Positions 11,466 to 22,285 of a stretch of 64,000 nt of DNA are shown piece after piece; position 1 is the stretch's first letter, and the number at the start of each line of letters is the position of its first letter. This stretch comes from Reticulitermes speratus (taxonomy: Eukaryota > Arthropoda > Insecta > Blattodea > Rhinotermitidae), in assembly GCA_021186555.1 (NCBI GenBank), contig JAJKFL010000042.1:17212521-17276520 (forward strand), written 5' to 3'. The notes under the pieces were generated by a model that made no database searches, had not been told where the DNA came from, and saw only the letters and a list, made by a program, of their open reading frames with translations. Both the position numbers and the translations under genes were made by a program.

Positions 11466-12284
11466 CCAGGCGGTTTTCCGCTCTTTCTTCTGTCAACCAG
11501 AAAAAAGGGTGCCTTTGAAATCTTGTGATCCGTAGAGAAGGGGGGAAAAGCGGAGATCAGCTCGTCACTCGTCCTGCTTTCTTCCAGCTCAAGAGCATGC
11601 TTTGATATATTATAAAAGCACCAATTCGCCAAGGAAATATGCCCTTGAGTTTAAAGCTTAAAATTAAAAAAAAAATCACTTTGAAAGGGGTTTACCTTAT
11701 TTGAAAGTCATTTCAGAAGAAACTTAGTTCATTATTCAAACCCGCACTGATCATATTATTTTTATATCAAGGGTCTGGAAACTTGGGGAATTGAATGATT
11801 TAGCCTAGTTCACGAGATGAAATGTATCCTACGTCGGAAACGCTTCAGTTTCAGTTCCGTATATCTGGCTGTTTCCATCGTACGAATTCATAACCTTTCT
11901 CTTCATTTCGTCTCAAAATGCGCACATGCCCAGGGGCCGCAATGTGCTAGCCCTGATTTATATCATAAATTGAGGCAGTTGTTTGTACAGGTCCTGCATT
12001 GCATTCTGCGTAGTGTAACAGAAAGGCTACGATATCACTCATTTGTTTAATCAGTAGATTCCGACTTTAACAAGCAGTAGATTGGCGTCCTTGAGTGGAA
12101 TAAATACTTTTCCCGAACATATTTTTTGGCAAAGTTTTATTCCCCAAAGGTCCTGACGCCCATTTATTGCAAGTAAAGTACTTGTCTTCGTTTATTCGTT
12201 TCTTCATTTTGAGTCGAAGAGCTTGAGCTGTCTTTGTGCATTTTCTTAAGAATCAGTTCGCAGTGATCACACTTCGTCAGACTG
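11466..12284. other. unassigned DNA
   Basis: No recognised element or repeat. Confidence 0.4.
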
Positions 12285-12320
12285 AATGAGTGAATGAATG
12301 GATGAATGAATGAATGATGG
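12285..12320. repeat. (ATGA)n microsatellite
   Basis: Imperfect GAATGAATG tetranucleotide run immediately upstream of a SINE. It could be the tail of a lost LINE X, but no LINE body precedes it. Confidence 0.8.
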
Positions 12321-12330
12321 GTTATTTACA

Positions 12331-12628
12331 GGGGCACGCGGTTGTGCAGTTGGTTGAGACACTGCGCTACAAACCTGAAGGTCGCGGGTTTGATTCCCGA
12401 TTGGGTTGTAATTTTTCATTGACATAATCCTTTCGGCCGCACTAGGGCCTTGGGGTCGACTCAGCCTCTAACAGAAATGAGTACCAGGAATATTTCCTGG
12501 GGGTAAAGGTGGTCGGTGCGTATGGCTGACAACTTGACTACCTTCATGTGCCAATTGTGTTGAAATCTAGGAGCCTCAACCTCCTGGAACCCTAAGGGTC
12601 TGTCCAGGCCTGTAAGGGGATTGCTTTA
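12331..12628 (+). mobile_element. SINE family C, full length
   Basis: The head GTGCAGTTGGTTGAG and B box GGTCGCGGGTTTGATTCCC resemble a tRNA-Met/Val type. The body carries GAGTACCAGGAATATTTCC and GAGCCTCAACCTCCTGGAA. It ends AAGGGGATTGCTTTAG. No clear target duplication. Confidence 0.85.
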
Positions 12629-12742
12629 GCTTGAGCTTGCTTTAAGCATTTAGAGAAAGAATAGAGCATCGGTTTGTTAGAAGGTTCCCAGGCTTCGCCC
12701 ACTCGTCCTTCTGATAGGAATAATGCGAAAATGAATATGAAG

Positions 12743-13123
12743 ACGTTAGAGTGGTGACAGTAGTGGCTTGAATTAAGGGCCGTGAATATTTGATTTTTGG
12801 TTAATGCTAAAGCACATAATGTGGACATTTAATCTGATTGACTTTAAAGCAAGGGGGTTAAATTTGATGAAGTTAAATCTGGAGGGCATGAGAAGCACGC
12901 AGTAGCAACTTGGAATCTTGGGAAGCATCTTAACATTTGGTTCCCAAGATTTCAATTTGCTACAGCTTGCTTCTCATACCCTCCCGATTGAAATTCACCA
13001 AAACTAACCCTCTTGTTTTAAAGATAATCACATCAATTTTCCACATTGTGTTTTTTAAGCATTAACCAGAAATGAAAGTTCCGCGGTCCATATTTCAAGC
13101 CATTGCTGTCATCCTTCTAACGT
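12743..13123. repeat. large fold-back: 182-bp inverted arms, 16-nt loop
   Basis: Left arm 12743-12924 (starts ACGTTAGAGTGG, ends AATCTTGGGAA) is the reverse complement of 12941-13123 in an almost gapless alignment. My hand count gives about 37 differences, roughly 80% identity. The spacer is 16 bases. A transcript would form a long hairpin of about 380 nt. The arms match no other family in this window. It could be a fold-back transposon, two head-to-head insertions, or a hairpin-RNA locus. Confidence 0.85.
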
Positions 13124-13740
13124 TTAGCATTAAGGTTTATTATATTTAAATATTTTGTCTGTACTGCACAGTAAACACACTCCGTCTCCGTTATTGAAAC
13201 AACTTGGTGCTGCTATGTAGGGAACCCTTAATATATATATATTTTATTCTGCACGATTTGAAGGGCGTAATATTGTTCTTGTGACTTGCACTTGTGTGTT
13301 ATTGTATTTATACAGAATGTCAGTCTTGTTGTGTCTTCTGGAAGGTTAAAAGTGTATCACTCATTTTGTATGCGCAGAACAGTCGCAATGTAGGCCGTTA
13401 CAAATATGCATTATGTTGCGATGTAGACTGTACAGTGACGATCCGTGAGGAAGATTTTAAACTAGGCTGTTGTTTTCTATAAGTCTGTTACTTATTTGAT
13501 ACGGATTTATCTGGTTTTGGTTACGACGTCTTCCAGGGGGGATTTATACGAGCTTTCCGACCAAGGTCTTAAGGCCGTTTACGAGACTTTATCCTCAAGC
13601 AATTTTCGATTTATTCGTCTTATATATCTGCGTTACGCAGGTCACCCTCTTTAGTTAGGGTAGTGAAATGAGAGGGTTATGCGATACTGTGAGTGTGTGG
13701 CCAGGATAAAGAAGGTCTTACTACTGATGTTACGGCATGT
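13124..13740. other. unassigned DNA
   Basis: Nothing recognised beyond a short (TA)n at about 13231-13242. Confidence 0.4.
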
Positions 13741-13850
13741 AAGGCGGCAAGTAGTTACCCACGTTTCGGAGGAACATGCTTCCTTGACCTCATTCGAAAC
13801 ATCGGTAACTCGTATTTACCCGGCGGCATACCGTCATACCCCGCAGCAGT
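13741..13850 (+). repeat. second fragment of the 'ETSV.IY' repeat
   Basis: Translates VVTHVSEEHASLTSFETSV then YPAAYRHTPQ, the same peptide spacing as at 11350-11465. It directly precedes a SINE D body. Confidence 0.4.
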
Positions 13851-13870
13851 TTTCCCAGAAGGGGGAGAGA

Positions 13871-14045
13871 TGTTTGTCTTCTCCAAAGCGTCCAGACCGA
13901 CTTTGAGGTTCACACTGGCTCCCATTCAATGGGTACCGTGGGTTCTTTCTCCGGAGGTTAAAGTGGACGGAGCGTGAAACTGTCCGCTCATCTGCATCTA
14001 GCGCTCAGATTAAGAACGCTCCCATATTTCTTCATGGCATGCATG
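13871..14045 (+). mobile_element. SINE family D, body fragment lacking head
   Basis: TTCTCCAAAGCGTCCAGACC, then CATTCAATGGGTACCG, GGAGCGTGAAACTG and CTCAGATTAAGAACG, in the same order as in the full copy at 35670. The tRNA-like head is absent. Confidence 0.65.
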
Positions 14046-14050
14046 CGGAC

Positions 14051-14524
14051 TTTACTTTTCATAAGAGATTGTTAGGCGTGAGTTTACGCAGTTTTATGAC
14101 AGCGTAAAACCGAAAAAGGCAACTGCTTGGTGTAGCCCATTATGGTGGAAATAATTCTTTACGACCGGTTAGGCTATGGCATAAGTTGCAAGACACTTTG
14201 AACGAACATGATTTATGGTTTCTCTCAAATAAAACCTTGTCGTTCCGTTAATATATTTCTTACATGCACTCAACTACTACGCTATTGATCGGCGGTTTAT
14301 TAAAACATACAATGTTAAATATTTATTGCAGAACGTACAGTACAAACTTCTATACACGGCTCACTGTATTAAACTGTGGCAGCGAATCCAATATGCGTAA
14401 CGTCGTTGACTTATTGGTAATGAATGGATATGGATGGGCAGGTAAAATTAGCAGGTCTAGACGTGGCTTGTTGAGTGTTCTAGCGTGAACCGCAGCTAGG
14501 GCATGTGGGTTTAACCGTTTGAAG
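14051..14524. other. unassigned DNA
   Basis: No recognised element. Confidence 0.4.
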
Positions 14525-14768
14525 GGCCGTGCCATGGCTGAGGCGGTTAGTCGCCGGCCTGTCACCGCGGAGGCCCCGGTCGGTCCATGTGGGATTTATG
14601 GTGGACAAAGTGGCACTGGGACAGGTTTTTCCCCGAATATTTCGGTTTTCCCCTGTAAATTTCATTCCCCCGGTGCTCCATTACAAGGAAAAATGAAAAA
14701 AAAAACTAATCATCTCCATCACAGGGTCGCACAGTAAGCCTCAAGGCTCAAGGTAGCATCTGCTTAAG
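14525..14768 (+). mobile_element. SINE family B with B-box deletion
   Basis: Typical head CATGGCTGAGGCGGTTAG, but about 13 bases of the B box region are missing (GGCCCCGGTCGGTCC). The body and A-rich 3' part follow. A copy without a B box should be transcriptionally dead. Confidence 0.85.
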
Positions 14769-14772
14769 TGAT

Positions 14773-15057
14773 GTAGTAGAATCTCGATATTTCGAGGTGA
14801 AAGACAAGCTCGGACTGCACGGACTGCGACAATTTAGACCATACGCATACGTACATGTTAGCGTTCATGTTTACTTACATCACAACAATACACAACAATA
14901 CACAAAGGAAATAGGTAAAAGGAAGTACAATAATGCTTGTGGATACGCACTTCAGCTAAACTCTCTCCCGACATTGAAAGGACCTTGACTACAATGCATC
15001 GGCTAGGACGCAACGGAATCTCGAAAAATCGGGACTCGCAGAATCGAGACTGCACTG
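14773..15057. mobile_element. Tigger/pogo-like MITE
   Basis: The left end reads AGTAGAATCTCGATATTTCG; the right end, reversed, reads CAGTGCAGTCTCGATTCTG, each next to a TA. Such CAGT-rich ends with CTCGATT and a TA target are typical of the Tigger/pogo branch of Tc1-mariner. It is about 285 bp with no coding sequence. The inverted ends are diverged, so I am only moderately sure. Confidence 0.5.
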
Positions 15058-15371
15058 TATGAAAATTCTGTTCGCAACTCAAATAGAACAAGGTTCTTGT
15101 TCATTATAAAGGTCATTCGATGAATGCTGTGTAGGGATAAGTATGGTTAGGATCATGCACAGTGTAAAGTTTCTAGTGTTAACAATTGATGTTGGTGTTG
15201 ACTGAATGTTTTTAAACGGTGTCAGTGCTAAGTCAACATCAACTGAATGCTGCACTTTTGTTTTGTGTTTCTTTGGATGTGTTGTAGATGTTGCCAAAAA
15301 TTTGTACGGTGAGCATTTCCACGAACCGAGTAATAAGAAGAGTTTAATTTATCACACCATATACCACATGG
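15058..15371. other. unassigned DNA
   Basis: Contains short inverted and direct repeats of a GATGTTG / CAACATC type (15185-15250), too short to classify. Confidence 0.4.
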
Positions 15372-15518
15372 ATCCACAAATTTTCCAAAAATCTAGGAGT
15401 CACGTCCAAACTCTAGGCTTCAGTAGGGTGGTATGCAGCAAGTTCCTTACTAAGAACCCACAAATATTAGGCGCCCCTATAAAAAAATATAGTCACCCTG
15501 GCGATTTGGCGCGCCGGA
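15372..15518 (+). repeat. dispersed repeat J, copy 1
   Basis: TTTTCCAAAAATCTAGGAG and CACAAATATTAGGCGCC match 56408-56580 (TTTTCCAAAAATCTAGAAG, GAATATTAGGCGCCACC); the second part also matches 39176-39262. Class unknown. Confidence 0.6.
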
Positions 15519-15707
15519 TTTTTGGACCCCTTATATATCATACCACATCATATTCTTTATATCGTATCGTGTCACTAGTAATTTTTGGACCCCTTATATA
15601 TCGTACCACATCATATTCTATATATCGTATCGTATCACTAGTAATTTTTGGACCCCTTATATATCGTACCACATCATATTCTATATATCGTATCCTGTCA
15701 CTAGTAA
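15519..15707. repeat. minisatellite, 3 x 63 bp
   Basis: Units start at 15519, 15582 and 15645, each with TTTTTGGACCCCTTATATAT and ending CACTAGTAA. As the unit is a multiple of three, one plus-strand frame stays open and repeats FGPLIYRTTSYS; that is an artefact of the period and not a protein gene. Confidence 0.95.
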
Positions 15708-15944
15708 TTTGACAGCTGTCACGTTGTCATGGTGGTTAAACAGTCACTTCATGGGCCAGAAAAACGTGATCACGCTTGGAGCGTAAATATTTGTGCCTGT
15801 GTGTGTCTGTGTGTTCCGTTCATTGTCTCATAGCCGTTAATGAAAACGGGGCTGAGGAGAATATGTACATATGGGAAAGTAAGACAAAGGAGATTTACAT
15901 AAAGAGGCATAATATTTACGTTTCAACGCTTTGCAAATAACGGG

Positions 15945-16195
15945 CGATGAGATGGGCGGGAAATGTAGCACACATGAGGAAGACGAGAAGAACGTTCAGA
16001 ATGCAGTTCGGAGATATAGGCATGCATAAGAGGAAAATATTAAGATAGGACGTGGAGTGGATTCTATTGACATAACATCGTGGCGGACTAAACGGTAGTG
16101 AAACTTTGGGTTCCGTAAAAGGTCTGCAATTTCTCGACCAGATGAGCGACTGTTAGCTACTAAACTCCATCATAGTTCGTGGTTAGCAGTTCCTC
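15945..16195 (+). mobile_element. LINE family Y, 3' end, strongly decayed
   Basis: AMRWAGNVAHMRK (consensus [12 protein letters not shown]) opens the fragment; later the 3' end pattern AACTTTGGGTTCCGTAAAAG then GACTGTTAGCT matches the terminus of the 24.4-kb copy. Confidence 0.65.
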
Positions 16196-16569
16196 GTTTT
16201 TCGTTTTCCTGCAGTGCCAGTAAAGGCACCTGAGAGAAGTGTACTCGAGTGACACGCATTTTGGGTGCGACTTCCCATCTAACGTCACGAAGCACATGTC
16301 CTGTTGAAGTACAGTATCTTCACTCAATTGCCCCCGAGTCGAGTGTAGAGGTTCAATTAACGCTAACGTTGCGAGCGAAATGTCGCACTGAGTTCACCCG
16401 TGCGGCGCGGAGAGCAGCGCCTTCAGATTCGTTTCCCACTCATAAGTAACATATTTAAAATCAAAGTAATTTGTTACTCACGACTCTTCTCTAGTAACTC
16501 GGTTCCGAAAGTATCGGTTTCGAATCTCGACTGAAGAACGATTGAGATTTGCGCAATTGTCCATTCTTT
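16196..16569. other. unassigned DNA
   Basis: Nothing recognised; one 66-codon plus-strand frame without family features. Confidence 0.4.
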
Positions 16570-16582
16570 TCTCCAGCGTTAT

Positions 16583-16834
16583 TTTAAATTTCATGGCGTA
16601 ACAGCCCCTACTGGGCCAGGGTCTCCTGTTTATCAAGGCTTCACGATCACACTCAGACACACCACACTCGGTAGGACTCCTCTGGACGAGGGACCAGCCA
16701 GAGACCCCTACCTGATAACACACAACACTCACAAGAGACAGACATCCATGCCCCCGGCGGGATTCGAACCCGCAATCCCAGCAAGTGAGCGGCCGCATAC
16801 CCACGCCTTAGACCGCACGGCCACTGGGATCAGC
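16583..16834 (-). mobile_element. SINE family A, full length
   Basis: Reverse-complement copy with an intact B box (plus strand GGATTCGAACCC near 16762). The target duplication TCTCCAGC(G/A)TTAT at 16570-16582 and 16835-16847 has one difference. A small internal deletion relative to 3561 lies around 16695. Confidence 0.9.
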
Positions 16835-16847
16835 TCTCCAGCATTAT

Positions 16848-18464
16848 ACACAATCAAAATGTCCTGTGGTTGTGCGTTTCCACACCCCTCACGTGTGTTT
16901 AATTGCACTTTTCTTGACATATATTCTGATAATCTCGCCTACAGTGTCCGAGACCAAATCATGCGATCGCCCACGTCACTATCGCGTTGGTGGAAGCTAC
17001 ATAAACGCGTGTGCTATGCTAACAAAAAAATTACCTGCCCTAACTGAGACAGTAAGCTTACAGCTGTATTAACGCTGGGAAATAATGTTTATTGTGAAGA
17101 CTGTACATGCTTTCTTATCTGCCACCTGTCCCATCTCTTGCCCCCTACTTCTAGTGGACATCGAACACGATACAACTGTGTATGCAAACGCAGATGGAAA
17201 ACACCTCTAGAAATTCGTTATATATGTATGTATATATATACATATATATATATATGAGTAACAAGGAAATTACTGCGTTTTTAAGACATGCTGGATAATC
17301 TCTTTTATTTCCTCAAAATGGCTTTTGTTTCATAATCTTCCTCTTCATAAGCCATACGCCAAAATTTAAATACCCACACTTCTAGAATAAAGCTTAAATA
17401 ATCGAAGTAACGATCAGGACAAAATTAACCCCAAGCAAATGGAAATCCGTATGAGATATGACCAAAGAATATACACATTCTTACTCTGCCCACCTTGTAT
17501 TAATACATAGTAATATCTGGTTGAGACCTTCTAGTTTATTTCCTGTACTTAACCTATGAATCGAGACATTTAATTTCGGAAACTCTTTCCTCACATAATG
17601 CGATTATCAACAGCAATTCTTTGGACACCGTGTAATGGGAGTTGCTTACAGCGTCGTTAAATAAACTACGTATACACATAACGACAGGTCTAATTGAAAC
17701 GGACAAGGCCATGTCTAGAAGCTGTCGATAAAGCAATACCGTAGGCCTGTCCACGTCGCCACACAGACGTGCTGCTTCGTAGTCTGTTGTAAATAGGATT
17801 GCCGCCTAAAATGAACCGAATTTATCAGCATATTTCATTTGAATAGATTATGATTGCACGAAGTGAACATTTGCATGTAATTTCGTATGACGCGAAACTG
17901 GAAACTTCTGTTCTGAATTAAAGCCCCCAGATGTTATATCGTACATGACTTTCCATAAACGGACAAGAAATTTTCAGATGTAAGCCTGTAAGCTTTATGA
18001 TCATTTACCTGCTGCGGAACTGAGTACAGAGCCGTGTCCAGCATCCGGTACTGACCTTTCGCTCGGGTCAGTGTTCGTCGTTGAGATTTATCCAGTGATA
18101 CACACATGCGAATCTTTGAATCAGGACACGTCTTTAAATCCTCATGTAATAGTTAAAATACACATATCACTATAACGACTTTTTTGTACTAAATGCTTAA
18201 AATGAACACGTAAGAGGGAGAGGGTGGCCGAGCATGTTTTATTTGCGAAGCTGCAGGTCGCATTTTGATAACATTTGATATTTTATGTTTATACCCAGGT
18301 GTGCGAGGTGATCTATGGTGTGGCTCATATCGTTCACACGTTAACTCCTATTTTACATGAAGCATAAGTAGAACCAAACCGACTCTATGAAATAAAAAGT
18401 CGCATCGCACAAAAATTTGGTACGTGACATGAAATACGCACAAAAAGAACTTGTACGTCGCATG
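16848..18464. other. unassigned DNA with a (TA)n run
   Basis: An alternating TATATA/TATGTA run at about 17218-17257 can fold on itself. The rest holds no element I recognise. Confidence 0.45.
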
Positions 18465-18477
18465 AAATATAGACCTT

Positions 18478-18756
18478 TTTTTTATAGATGGGCCCCACAG
18501 CAGATTCTACGGACGCACCGTAGCCTTGAAGGCTTACTGTGCAATACTGTGATGAAGATGGTGTGGTTTTTTTGCTTTTCCATTTTCATGAAGCACGGAT
18601 GGAATGAAATTGACAGGGGAAAACTGAAGTGCTGGGAGAAATACCTGTCTCAGTGCCACTTTGTCCACCACAAATCTCACATGGACTCACGCGGGATCGA
18701 ACCCGGGCCTCCGCGGTGAGAGGCCGGCGACTAACCGCCTGAGCCATGGCACAGCC
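18478..18756 (-). mobile_element. SINE family B, full length
   Basis: Minus-strand copy with head (plus CTAACCGCCTGAGCCATGGC) and B box. A perfect 13-bp target duplication AAATATAGACCTT at 18465-18477 and 18757-18769 fixes both ends. Confidence 0.92.
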
Positions 18757-18769
18757 AAATATAGACCTT

Positions 18770-19365
18770 ACTATGTAGCACGAAAACTTGTTTTAAACTT
18801 CTAAAGTTATGATGGACATTTTGATGTACACAGGCACGAGCTCATCTGTGATTGTAGGCAGTGAGATAAGTGTCTATTAAGTATGAGAAATCGCAAAGAA
18901 TCCTTTATTGGAATGAATATGAGATTTGAAATCATGGATCGTCTGCTACACTTATTGCAAAAAAAGGAAAAACTTATTTATACCTTCCTAAGATCCATCC
19001 ACGAACACATATGACTTGGATAATTTCTTTGCGGCAACACATTGCTATTTTGCGTTCGTACAGTATTTTATGTTAAACTTCATTGTAGACTTTGAAAAAA
19101 GTGGTACAGCGTCGACCGTCTGAACCGATTAATTTACGGAAGGAATTAATCTGTGATAAAGCACTGACTTCCTAATTTTCCATTTTCCTTCAGGGGTTTT
19201 AACTAAAATGCTTTGTGCATGACATTTGTTTGTAAATCTCTAATTAGTTTTAAATGGTATGCCCCAACGAGTTAAATGGTTGTAATTAATTAATCCGTAT
19301 TCTAGTTATTTGATTTCTTGACAGAAATTTGGAAAGCTCGGAAAGATTTTTAAAATGTCTACTTT
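18770..19365. other. unassigned DNA
   Basis: No recognised element. Confidence 0.4.
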
Positions 19366-19367
19366 TT

Positions 19368-19570
19368 ACTGATTTTTCTCTTCTCCAAACGCCCACATCC
19401 GTTCTGGGACCCACCAAGTCCCCTGTCCTGTGGTTGCAGAGAGATTTTTCTCCTGGAGTAATGCGGCCGGAGCTGGAAATTGATTACTCATTTCCATGTA
19501 GTGTTGAGGTTAAAAATGCGTGACTCTGTAACACTGTTCCCCTATACCCGTTAATGGCGTGGTGCTAATG
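19368..19570 (+). mobile_element. SINE family D, body fragment
   Basis: TTTTTCTCTTCTCCAAACG, GGGACCCACCAAGTCCCCTG, GCGGCCGGAGC and GTGTTGAGGTTAAAAATGCG follow the D body order. No head. Confidence 0.7.
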
Positions 19571-20320
19571 AAGTAAATGCACGTTTTCACCTTAACATTT
19601 CTAAGGCCTTAAAAACTTCTTCTGGGACTCTATTTTACACTTTATTTTCAAACCAGTTTTTGTTATTGAATTGTTCTAGAAATTGGATCATTATAGACAC
19701 TGTGCTTTACCTACTCATCTGGTTCACTGTGTGGTCTGATGACGTGTGATTACAAATTGAACAGTTTGACGTTGATATTTCTCTAAATAGAACCACCGTA
19801 ATGACGATCAAAATGGTTCTTATGATCAGGTAATACACAGCAGTAGAGACTGGAGGCTGCTTTCTGTTTTCTTGATAGAAAATACCGTATTATCCGAATA
19901 TACAGCGTGTCTTATGTCCCCATATTATGTATACCATTACGTATGGTGGTAGATTGTCAACTATATTCGTACTTTTGATTCATTCTGTGCGTAAAATGAA
20001 AATCATAATACATTTTCACGGATACGCATTATATATCAGTAGCGTTATGCACAAGAATACTCAATAACATTTCAGTAATCGGTGTGCTTACGTTGCGAAT
20101 TGATTATGCATATGAAATGAAGCACGTAACACATAAATATATGTGGGGGAGATGAGTTCTTTCAGCATTGCCCTGCCTATCGCATTTGTCATTTAATGCT
20201 GTTTTCAGTGCTTCAGCAACATGTGGCCGAACTGTGGGTCTGATGGTCACTGGCTGTCTGGATAAACTGTGGTATAGCAGTGTGTATTAGTAATGGTAGG
20301 CAGGAGTAAAACTAACAGCA
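19571..20320. other. unassigned DNA
   Basis: No recognised element. Confidence 0.4.
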
Positions 20321-20655
20321 ATGAGGAGAATACTTCTTAAGGGGGTCATAGTCTGTCCTGTTCAAGAAAGTTTCTGCCTTGCATGATACCCACCGATTGA
20401 CTGTCGTTACTGAAAAGTACTCCGTATATTCGGAAATCCTTTCGACTGTTATTTTAAACATTGTCCGTCGTTCCAAGTTCTTCACACCACAACATGAGTA
20501 GAATCCTTCTTAAGAGGGCAGTAGTCTCTCTGGTTCATGACATTTCTGCCTTTTATGGAACCCACCGATTTATTGTTGTTGCTTACAAGTACCCTGCACA
20601 TTCGGCTCATTTTTGACATTGTTTACCGTTCCACCTTTCTCAGACCACACCATTC
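20321..20655. repeat. diverged tandem duplication, unit ~173 bp
   Basis: ATGAGGAGAATACTTCTTAA at 20321 and ATGAGTAGAATCCTTCTTAA at 20494 begin two alignable copies, both with TTTCTGCCTT, ACCCACCGATT and later CATTGT(C/T)(C/T)(G/A)(T/C)CGTTCCA. The sequence faintly resembles the minus-strand LINE Y 3' end (CCTTCTTGAGA...TTTATGGAACCC at 24420-24475), so it may be a duplicated LINE tail. Confidence 0.65.
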
Positions 20656-20914
20656 AGAAACTGGTTGTTTCCTGTATCAGGTGGTAGGATAAAGTGTCCC
20701 TTGGCAACGGAATTGGTTTCGTTACTTTATTCCGTCACCTTATGAAGGAAACAGGAAAAAGTAAGAGATATGCTGTGTCCAAATTGTCAGTCAAAATATT
20801 GCTGACATCAGCGATAGCATCCGTCGTACGTCGAAAACTTTTCAAGCACCTTCTTTGTTTTGAACTATGTTAATGGGATGAATGTTATATGTCAAGTACA
20901 CAGTTTTTCATACA

Positions 20915-21030
20915 TTCATTCATTCATTCTGTAGTCTTACGACATGTCAGTAGCCTCTTCCAAAGCAAGTTCTCCACAGGGTGCGATCTAGTGTTTCCTC
21001 TTTAAATTTCCATATTTTTTCATTTTTCAT
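20915..21030 (-). mobile_element. LINE family X, extreme 3' end
   Basis: Minus-strand peptide KIWKFKEETLDRTLWRTCFGRGY is the family's last conserved block; the 43.3-kb copy keeps the same nucleotides (plus CCTCTTCCAAAGC.AGTTCTCC). (ATTC)n at 20917-20930 is the reversed AATG tail. Confidence 0.75.
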
Positions 21031-22099
21031 ACAACAGGATAATTTTAAAATTCTAAAAAATCTAATTGAACTTTCTTTATATGTGTATCGAAGGTGCAAT
21101 GGCTGTTCAACGCGCGCATGCGTGTTTTTGTGGCTGTTCTGTGTAACTAAACACGTTGAAACAGTTTGTGTATGCTCACTCTGCACAAAACATTCAGTGC
21201 TGAAATGTGTAGAAAACAGAAGCAATCTTACCGGTAAGGATGAAATGAATATATCTCAGATGTTCTTCCCACTTTTGTTTACACGACACCGGTCAGAGTT
21301 CCAAATAATGAGGAAATGAATATCATATCCAGGGAAATGTAACTCCAGCTCCGTGTCTATAACGTTATCTACTGGTCTTGATATGTGTTAGCGAGAGAGA
21401 AGTGAGCACTCTTTTACCCTTCTTTATATTTTTCTTTTTCCATGTTTCAAAGCGTGAAAGAAACACTACACAGATGGTAACCGACAACTTAAACAAACTA
21501 CTACAAACTCCTTAAATATGTGGAAGTAAAAATTATCTGTTACTTCTCTGATGTTGTACTAAGATTGTACACACAGGGGCTGTTGGATGACATTCACCCA
21601 TTTTTCTTCTCACACTTGTAACCGTTGCCAGCAACTCCTTACATCAACAAATGCCATATTTTTTATATTCTTACCGAGTTTCTAACAAGTGTTATGCCTG
21701 TTGAAGATTCAACGGAAGTCTCCTTACTGTTTATGTAAACTGTACTGTTATTGTTTGCAGATTACTTACAGAACTTGAAGCTTCAAGCGTAATTACATAT
21801 CACCGCAGAGCCGAGAGTGCAATAGTACCTCCACATACGAGTATAACGTGACCGTGACCTCTTGTAGCGCATGCGCGGGTTTAGCATATATGGCTAAATA
21901 ACTGTGGCTTTTAAGCGCCTGCAGATGACAGTGTTCGCAAACAATTCTTTGTACACTTACACATAGCCTCGTAATTGGCAGATTGAAGGCACTGTCAGTC
22001 CGCATGTTTCATTTCCAACAGAACTCATGTAGAGGAAATTGATATTGCAAGACACACTTAAAGTTTCTTTTGTTTCGTATCTATCTAGAAGCCCACTTA
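21031..22099. other. unassigned DNA
   Basis: A 112-codon plus-strand frame (20981-21319) overlaps the LINE tail and shows no domain. Nothing else recognised. Confidence 0.45.
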
Positions 22100-22285
22100 C
22101 CCTTGGTGCCTCAGTCGGTAAATTGCCTGGCGCGAGGCGGGGCGACTGGATTTAGATTCCCAACAGAGACAGGGATTTTTCTCTGGGGCTTACCCAGCCG
22201 ACTGTGCAGTGGTTATCGGGAAACCTTTTTTCGGTCTACAGCGGTGAGAATGTCAAGCATCGTGCTTACGAGCAGAAACGACTGA
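22100..22285 (+). mobile_element. tRNA-derived SINE, D-like variant
   Basis: TGGTGCCTCAGTCGGTAAAT, GGATTTAGATTCCCAACAG, GGGGCTTACCCAGCCGACTG and GGTTATCGGG resemble the head, B box and body layout of family D with many differences. It could be a separate family. Confidence 0.45.

Noticed and set aside
15206-15712. 168-codon frame with a repeated FGPLIYRTTSYS block
   Set aside because: Half of it is the 63-bp array and the rest overlaps repeat J; no domain.
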